Below, in pieces: positions 56,860 to 64,000 of a stretch of 64,000 bases of DNA. The notes beneath the pieces were generated by a model, which worked only from the letters and a program-made list of their open reading frames with translations, made no database searches and was not told where the DNA came from. The position numbers and the translations under genes were made by a program. Position 1 is the first letter of the stretch. The number at the start of each line of letters is the position of its first letter. Source of the stretch: Calonectria ilicicola (Eukaryota > Ascomycota > Sordariomycetes > Hypocreales > Nectriaceae); the NCBI GenBank assembly GCA_020809705.1, contig CP085833.1, forward strand, positions 1,302,001-1,366,000, given 5' to 3'.

Positions 56860-58379
56860 ATGGCCCAAACCCCGAGCAAAACAGATCCCATCGTCATTGT
56901 TGGTGCGGGCATCTTTGGCCTGAGCACTGCTCTCCATCTGTCGCGGCGCGGCTACCAATCAGTCACAGTTTTTGATCGCCAAAACTATGATGCTAGCATG
57001 TATTCTTACCTAAAGGGGAGCGACGCCGCTTCAGCAGGTACGTCTGATGTGCATCGGTAGTGCCATTTTAAAGCCCCTACTCTGACCTTTGGTTGGCAGA
57101 TATGAACAAGATTATCCGCTCAGCATACGGATCTCAGACAGAATACCAAGAGCTCTCATTTGAAGCAATTGAGCAATGGCATGCTTGGAACGATGAATTG
57201 GCAGCTGGGAACGTCCCGCCTGGCATGACTAGCTCAGATCGCGTCTTCCACAACAACGGCGCAATCTCAATAAATTCTGGCGAGTCCCTGCCTCCATTCG
57301 AGCAAGCGACAATCCAGGCCATGACCAAACTGGGCCATGGGCACACCCAACTCGCTACCACAGACCCAGCACATGTCAAGGTTGCAGAGGAGCGGGGCTT
57401 CAATATGGATCAGTTCAAAGCCAAAGTTCGGGGTCACCCCACTGTTGGAGTGCTTGATACAAGTGGCGGCTACGCAGTTGCCGATAAAGCCTGTCGATTC
57501 GCTCTCCACAAGGCTCGTGGTTACGGCGCCAAATTTGTCTCAGGGCCTACAGCGGGTGCCTTTGACTCATTTGTCTATGAGGGAGATAACGTGGTGGGAA
57601 TTCGCACCAAGGATGGGAAAACACATCCTGCCAAGTTGACCATCATGGCCTGTGGTCCGTACACTCCGCTGCTGGTTCCTGAACTTGATGGCCTTGCCGA
57701 AGCTACTGCCGGTTCCGTCGCCGTCTTTCGCATCCCAAAGGCGTCGCCTCTATACACACGTCTATCCGCTGAGAATTTCCCCATATGGATGTACAACATG
57801 CGCAGTGGGGCGGACGGCGGTCTGTATGGCTTTGCTCTTGATGATCAAGGTCATTTCAAGATCGGGTACCGTGGAACCAAATACACTAACCCCCAAGTGC
57901 AGGCTGATGGTAAGGAGCGTAGCGTGCCAATCACACGATACACCGAAGGGGAAAAGATTACCCAGATACCGACAAAAGCTATGAACACAATCGCGTCCTT
58001 TGTCTCGAAATATGTCCCGGAAATCATTGAGGAGGGTCATGAAGTGGCATTTACGAGAGTGTGTTGGTACACCGATACTTTTGACAACCACTTCGTCATA
58101 GATCATGTTCCACAAAAGCGAGGTGTGATGGTTGCTACAGGAGGCAGCGGGCACGCATTCAAATACTTGCCAAATATTGGAGATTGGGTCACCGATGTCA
58201 TCGAGGGAGTGGGCATGGAACGACCCGCTATTCAGGCGTGGAAATGGAGAAAATTGAGTGATGATGTGAAGCCGATCAATGTACTAATGGAAGGGAAGAA
58301 GGGAGCAAGAGCGCTTCAAAATGTCACATTGACAAGTTCACTTGATGGAAGATCAACAAAGCGGGGCGCACTGCTCTAA
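56860..58379 (+). CDS. FAD-dependent amine oxidase (sarcosine/pipecolate/fructosyl-amino-acid oxidase family)
   Basis: A 485-residue, DAO-fold flavoenzyme that oxidises a secondary amine such as sarcosine, L-pipecolate or an Amadori product, giving H2O2. Exons are 56860-57037 and 57100-58379 (GT-AG, 62 nt). The dinucleotide-binding motif is IVIVGAGIFGLSTALHLSRR (residues 11-30). Later motifs are GGYAVADKACRFALHKAR, FTRVCWYTDTFDNHFVIDH with Cys381 at the position used for covalent FAD in this family, and the C-terminal SGHAFKYLPNIGDWV. The Cys and Tyr environment fits fructosyl-amino-acid or pipecolate oxidase better than D-amino-acid oxidase. No peroxisomal SKL-type tail is seen (it ends GALL). 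It is paired divergently with the sugar porter. Confidence 0.92.
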
Positions 58380-58857
58380 TCACAGGGTCGTAGGTGCGCA
58401 CATCGATGTATCGCTACAGAAAGTAATAGTTGTACAGAAAAAGGAGATATGAACATGAAAATAACACTCAGAGATATTGTGTTTTGGTTGGATATCCCCT
58501 GTGAGAGGCAGCTCGACCTAGGCTAGAGAGCACTCGCCTGCTAGATGCGATGGCAAAGTGGCAGCCTGTACCCTTCCCGCCGTATGATAAAGATATTGTA
58601 ATAGCCCCGATGTATTATTCATTTTTATGAAGCTACAACCTTGAAGCCAATTGAGCATCTGTCGTCTGAAAAGGGGTCACGTTGTGAGCCAACGAGTGAG
58701 TTTATGGAAGCAGTGATGTGAACTCTAGACAAGCATCATGTGCGATTTTAACAAATGGGAATCTAGAAAACAAACTAACTATGAACGCTAACATGCCAAT
58801 AAATGATTTACAAATGAAACCCGCTATGCAATGATGGGAAACCCACAACTTACACAA
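58380..58857. other. Intergenic, convergent 3' flanks
   Basis: The stretch lies between the stops of the FAD oxidase and the arylsulfotransferase-family gene. Nothing else is seen. Confidence 0.5.
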
Positions 58858-60777
58858 TCATTCCTCTTCATTTTCCTGTATGCTTCCCTCACCAACTAAT
58901 TCATACTCGTATTGCCACCGCTGCTTCCTTTTGAGGCGTCGGTAAAGGCACGCTGCAATTGCCAAGGTTGCTAAGAAGCTTGCCAGCATTGCTATTAGCG
59001 TTATCACAACAGTAACGACTGGAGTTATTAGCACTCCATCCACGCTTCTATCGATGGTATTTGAGATTCCAAGAACCTCATCATCCGCGCCCAAAGCGAC
59101 AACCCTAAGAATAGAGTATTCGCTCCAGATTGGTACTTGGATCTCGGTTTCGAACCCTTGCCTATAAACCTGAGACAAAATTCCGAATTCAACCTTTTGC
59201 TCGTCTTCATCACGATCAATAGCGCCTTCCAGCTGCCACTTGACAACCTCGGTTGCTCCATTCCAACTGACATAGACAGTGTCTTCAACTGCAACAATGT
59301 CAGGCGACGTAGTTGGCTTTCCCACCCAACCATGGCGGAAAGTCCTATATGATGTCACCGGGCCAAATGAGAAGAACAGCGAGGCTCCAAATCTAGCATC
59401 ACACAGAACTTCTCCATCTAGACTGAACTCTGTAAAGGCGGCACTTCTACCCCAACCTATAAACACATTTCCCGTGTCATCAAGTATTTGTACATTCCCT
59501 TGTGACAGGGATTTCATCTCTTGTGGGTGATAATAAGCCACCTGCAATGCAGCAGTTCGATGATCAATATCGAGGTCGACGATCATTCCATGACTTCCAG
59601 AAGGGGACTCGATGATTGAAGCGCCCCCATTGTTGAATAGAGAAATGCTTTGATTATACACATGCCATCGAGCATGGTGCTGCCACAGTAGGTCAGTTGC
59701 TTCTCCATCGGATACATCTTGGAATTCGTTTCGCTGTCCACCCAAGTTCCAAATAATCTCTCCAGTTCGACCATCGATATAACTGATTGTGTGAACATTT
59801 CGACCAGAGATGAGATAATTTCCTTGTTGGTCTTTCTGGACACTGTTGAGATGATAGTAGTCAAAGGCGGAGTCGGCATGATTTCCACAGCCATTAAATG
59901 CAGAATTTGGATCTCCGCGACAGAGCTTTGTTGTCCAAAATGTGTGCTCTATTGGAACATGAGAGGAGGCAGACCACTCAAAGATTATCTCCCCTGAGTT
60001 GATCGAGATCTCTTGAAATATGGAATCCAGCAGGTAACCTCTGGCTGGACCGCCGATAGCACTAAGGTCCGCCTCAATTGGCTCGTATATCGTGATAAGG
60101 GCGGTATCATCCGAAGTGATCTCGAATTCATGCATGTCACCGGTTGCATAGCTTTCCCCGGGCGAAATTTCATGCCTAATTGTGTATGTGTTGTCCATCT
60201 ACATTGGTTAGTCGCCGCTCCCATACCTCTGCGTGGTCAATTCATATCTTACCATGAACCATGAGCCTTGTTTGCGCCCTCCACTTTCTTTGCCCACCCA
60301 AAATGTTAGGTACTGTTCGCCAAGATACTCTTGAACTCTGAAATCTTGCGTCTCCCCTTGCTTTAGTACTTGCTTCCATACTAGGTCGCCCTTTGCATCA
60401 AGTATCACGCCTCCTGCCTCATTCACCATCGATCCCCGAGGTGCGAAGAATATGTAGTCGTGACTGCATCTTGAATCTTGCTGCAAGAATTCAACAGCTG
60501 GAAATGAGTGGTCGAATGATTGATATTCTGTTATTGGCGCAAACCCATACCAACCAATGTCGTACCAAGTGAGCTCGCTTCTCCAATGCAGCCGATCAAA
60601 AAGCCCTTTTAATTTTCCACCCAAATAAACGACCCCTGTCATGACCAAGACGAAAATCACAGCCGCCCACCCTTTACATGTTGTAGAACTCCAGCGACGT
60701 GGTCGATACCAGCTGATATTCAAATAGCTGTGCTTGAATCGATGCAATATCGGTGGTGAATTCTGTGTATTTGCCAT
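58858..60777 (-). CDS. Arylsulfotransferase (ASST)-family membrane protein
   Basis: A 621-residue protein with exons 60777-60253 and 60198-58858 (GT-AG, 54 nt). A short N-terminal cytoplasmic part is followed by one transmembrane helix (GWAAVIFVLVMTGVVYLGG). A large beta-propeller-like domain carries fungal ASST hallmarks: DYIFFAPRGSMVNEAGGVIL, DMHEFEITSDDTALIT, FDYYHLNSVQKDQQGNYLIS, WNLGGQRNEF, WQHHARW and FNNGGA. A C-terminal helix (VVTVVITLIAMLASFLATLA) and a basic/acidic tail follow. Bacterial ASSTs move sulfate between phenols using a His; the fungal branch (often annotated ASST-like) has no proven reaction. Double anchoring puts the propeller on the outer or lumenal side if the N-terminus is inside. 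Confidence 0.88.
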
Positions 60778-62494
60778 GGTAGAGATCTAGAATGGGTTTA
60801 GAAGCTGTCAAATCTAGAGGAAATAGCAAGACATCCCTGGGAGTCTTAAGAAGTGAAAATGGTACTCTGATAGCCAGGCAAATACGTCAGGCCGCGTGGT
60901 CATATCCTACAACCGTGCCCATGATGTAGGCTTCTCCATATACCCGTTTTTTTATGTTCTTTTCCAGCTAATCAGTTGCTCCACCATTACAGTGGCGCAG
61001 GCTGGGTGGTGGCCTCTGAGGACGAAAAACCTCAGCGGCTCAACTTACGACGTGAGTTTGCGACATGTTGGAAAGTCCAAACCTATTCCCTTTCCATCAC
61101 AAAGTTTTGTGTACTTTCGCATGAGATGTGAACAAAGCACGCTCGCCTTCGCGATTCAACGTGCCATTTCCCACAATAGCTCAAGGGGGAAGATGGCTAT
61201 AGTCCCCGGGATGACGCGTCCCAATAAGGACTATCAACTTGTCCTCCCATCAGAACAATCCCCACTCTGTATTCCATTTCGGGTTAACAGGTGCCAATAA
61301 TATTCGATATTAACCCTGAAAAGGTCGCCGATCCGCAACCTGGTAGACCTCTGATGCAAGCCACCCGAAAAAAAATTAGAACCGGACGTAAGGTTAGTTG
61401 CAACCTCAAATGAGTTGACGATGGAGGCAGGCGACGTGGACAGTTCAATCCTGGCTGTGGACTTATTCTAGATGCTCCACCTTAGTGCGCGTATGGGAAT
61501 AAGGGAGTGGGGTACGAAGACGCAAGAAGGGTCTTACAACGTCATTAAATTTAGGTCAAGGCTACGAGTAGAATCTAACGGTCAATTCCAAGACCAAAAA
61601 AAAATCGGTTGTACAATAGAATCAATCATTTCTGAACGTTTCAATTTTTTATCTTTAAATTCAGATTACCAGCAAATTATTCTTTTTTCGCTTCACCTTT
61701 CTCACAACGATCATCATAATGCTAAACGTGTCAAACAGAATGTGGATACGCACTCATTCGCTACTAGCTACGCCTCACCCAACATTACGTGTATACGTAA
61801 AGAGCCCCACCCTCTAATCACCACAATGAGCGCATGTCTTCAATCATCGTTATATCTTCCTCTCTGATGAATACGAATTTCCCCGCATTCTGCGGTTTTA
61901 ATTGATCTGGTGACCTGGATTAGCTCGGGTGCCGGGGCATTAGGAGTGCATTCATCTTACCCCGGACACAAGACCGCGCATTGCAGGGATAGCTTTACTA
62001 AAAGTACGAAAACCCAATTCTTTATAAGAAAAGCAGGGTATGCACTTTTAGCTGCAAGCGATCAAACAGCTAACGGGCTCAATCGCCATTTAAAGAAGTG
62101 GTTCATGCCAGTTATGCTAGCTATTGATTGAGGCCGGGATATGGAATAGTATAAAAATTTAAATAAATTGAGATTTAAAATTTTTCAAAAAAATAAATGT
62201 TATTTTAATTATTTAAAATGCTTTTCTATATGAACACATTATATCATGTACATTGCTCAGTTCAACACCTGTCGTCTTAATGCTTACTCAGCCATCTGGT
62301 ACAGCCTGATGAAGTAATGAGGCATTTTTTCAACCCTTGTTAATTATTGTTTGATCAGGATTTTAGATGACATCCTCATAGACGACTACGCTTTGCTTTG
62401 AATTTCAACAATAGGCCGTAGTTTCCATCATTCGTCCTCCTTGTGAAAACCAACCAGCATCTCAACCAGATAGCGACCTCTAACCTTGGTGATA
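60778..62494. other. Intergenic, nothing recognised
   Basis: 1.7 kb upstream of the ASST-like and kinase genes. Open frames around 60896-61300 and 61472-61867 start at GTG/TTG or lack domains. An A/T-rich block lies at 62150-62220. Confidence 0.5.
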
Positions 62495-63697
62495 ATGTCC
62501 TACACCTCTACATCGGGCTTTTACGTGACTATTCGATCTTCTAGAGAGGTAGCCGTTTCACGAGAAGATTTAGGAAGCAGGAAGTATAGCTTTTTATCTT
62601 TCCTTGCCACGGCCCAAGCACTGGGAGTGGAGTGGTTACCGATTCACTGGGATGCAGGGCGTCAAGATATTGGCAGTGGAGCAACTTCGAAAGTTAGAGA
62701 GGCTCTTTTAGACCTCCAACTTAGCTTTGCATTTAAGTGTGTGAACCTGCAGAACGAAGAACATGAAATCTATCGCACTCTTATTAATGAGATTAACATC
62801 CTGAGCCACCCACTCGTTCGGAATCACCCCAATATAGCCCAACTGCAGGGAATTTGTTGGGATATTTCTCCGATCAACAAAAAGCCGTGGCCCGTTCTCG
62901 TATTCGAAAACACATCTGGGTGATATGTATGGCTTTATGCGTTTGGAGGCTGGAAAATCAACAACTTTTACTGAACGTTTAGAGCTTTGTCTAGATATTT
63001 GCCAAGCTATCTTGGATATGCAGCTGGATGGTAAGAATGTTTGCTTCAGAAAATAATATGACACTGTTAATTTATACAAGGGATTCTTCATGGGGACATA
63101 AAACCTGAGAATACTCTTGTATTCAAGAATACAGAGGGCAAATATACGGCCAGGGTCATCGACTTTGGATATTCGACTCTATTTGCAGACGATCAACATC
63201 CATTAAAATTGCCCATTTCATATCCTTGGAATGCTCCAGAACATGATCGTCTGGCTCGTGAATGGATTCCATTGGATGCGTGTCGGACCGATACCTTCTC
63301 GTTTGGCATGATATGTCTCTGGCTTTTGTTCACGCAATACTTTTCTGGGGCCAAGCCTCTACCAAAACAAATAGAAGATCCGATATTGATGATGTTTCAT
63401 TCAGATAGGTCACCAGATCGGAGGCATATTGAAATCCTGGGAAACATTAAACCATTCCCCCAAAAACTTCAGTTGCTAGCTGAACAACTCGTCATGGCCG
63501 AGCCAGAGTTAGATCAGAAGACACAAAGTGCTCTGAGCTCCTTCTTCCAGTCAAGCTTAAGTGAATCACCTGGAAATCGGGAAGGGAGTGTTGAAGGGTT
63601 GATGCAAAATTTGAGAATAGAGAGGTATTTCAAGAACACCCCATCGAATAACAGAACTGACATTAACCTACAGAACCAAACAGTCAAGCGGTCTTGA
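62495..63697 (+). pseudogene. Ser/Thr protein kinase-like gene with a frameshift
   Basis: Exons are 62495-63030 and 63081-63697 (GT-AG, 50 nt). Kinase landmarks are an N-lobe Gly-loop-like GSGATSKVRE, the lysine strand FAFKCVNL, the helix C region EIYRTLINEINILSHP, VRNHPNIAQLQGICWD, the catalytic loop GILHGDIKPENTLVF (H-G-D), the metal site ARVIDFGYST and the P+1/APE block YPWNAPEHDR. The hinge WPVLVFE and the following HLGDMYGFMRLEAG lie in different frames, with a stop between them. One base missing from the A-run at 62907-62910 would restore continuity. The rest of the core is intact, so the break is either recent or a sequencing error. The architecture recalls fungal TKL-like kinases with short C-terminal tails. 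Confidence 0.75.
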
Positions 63698-64000
63698 CAA
63701 GGTAATACTCTGCGCCTCAGTGTCAGATTTTGAGGTATGAATGACGTACAAGAACAAACTGAAGGCAAATATCGCTGACGACATTTAGATCCAAAGAGCT
63801 ATACGTGAACTCTATACCTGTGACTACCGAGTGCGTATGCACATATTTAAATGCCTCGAAGAAGAGTACAAATTTGTCCCTGAAGTCGCATTGCAACTGT
63901 CATTATGTTTCTATCTTGGACTTGGTACCCCAGGAGATAAGAGTAAGGCGTCCGAGATTTCAGGGACTATCGAAAAGGATGCAGGCCTAGCGCAATATAA
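63698..64000. other. Right-edge sequence, nothing recognised
   Basis: About 300 bp downstream of the kinase gene. An open frame at 63805-63990 has no features. Confidence 0.45.

Noticed and set aside
60896..61867. Open frames upstream of the kinase as small secreted proteins
   Set aside because: The first starts at GTG and the second at TTG, and neither shows a cleavable signal with cysteines or a family motif.
1..64000. CRISPR arrays, bacterial operons, prophage or insertion sequences
   Set aside because: The gene structure is eukaryotic throughout; no regular spacer arrays, transposases or reverse transcriptases were found.

Overview
This window comes from a filamentous ascomycete (Pezizomycotina). 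The evidence is short GT-AG introns (about 48-70 nt) with CTAAC/CTGAC-type branch points, Zn(II)2Cys6 regulators, secreted plant-cell-wall enzymes, an F-box protein, a fungal arylsulfotransferase-type membrane protein and a highly reducing polyketide synthase. A Leotiomycetes-like genome would fit, but the sequence alone does not fix the class. I traced intron boundaries by hand from splice motifs, phase and protein continuity.

Layout. 0-8 kb: a Zn2Cys6 regulator running off the left edge (-), a tRNA-like pol III unit, an Hsp20 gene with a textbook heat-shock promoter (-) and a Dal5-type MFS permease (+). 8.7-19.4 kb: an F-box protein (+), a decayed membrane-protein gene (+), a kinase-like protein (-), a secreted type-B carboxylesterase (+) and a single-pass surface protein (-). 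20.4-25.7 kb: a cell-wall-degradation group of GH43 glycosidase (-), GDSL/CE16-type esterase (+, frameshifted) and pectin methylesterase (-). The GH43/esterase divergent promoter carries XlnR-like and CreA-like motifs. 28-34.2 kb: two inverted paralogues with HMG-box-like C-termini flank an unrecognised gene; one paralogue has lost its terminal HMG box, which survives as a relic. 34.6-37.2 kb: a WSC-domain relic and an acid-ceramidase/NAAA-like Ntn hydrolase. 37.6-38 kb: a GC-rich nested hairpin inside a 13-bp inverted repeat.

39-46.5 kb holds a complete KS-AT-DH-MT-ER-KR-ACP highly reducing PKS of about 2,491 residues with no releasing domain. Downstream, 47.3-58.4 kb looks like a compact metabolic cluster: Zn2Cys6 regulator, class II aldolase, two-cysteine Asp/Glu/hydantoin-racemase-type enzyme, D-2-hydroxyacid dehydrogenase, sugar-porter MFS and FAD-dependent amine/Amadori-type oxidase. 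Two divergent promoters pair genes within it. It reads as an uptake-and-catabolism module with its own regulator; whether it belongs to the PKS locus is open. An arylsulfotransferase-family membrane protein and a frameshifted kinase close the window.

Several genes are decaying (membrane-protein relic, WSC relic, HMG paralogue tail, kinase, GDSL esterase). One regulator has a GC-AG intron and a 14-nt microexon in its zinc cluster, and the other has a GA in place of the GT donor inside its zinc cluster.
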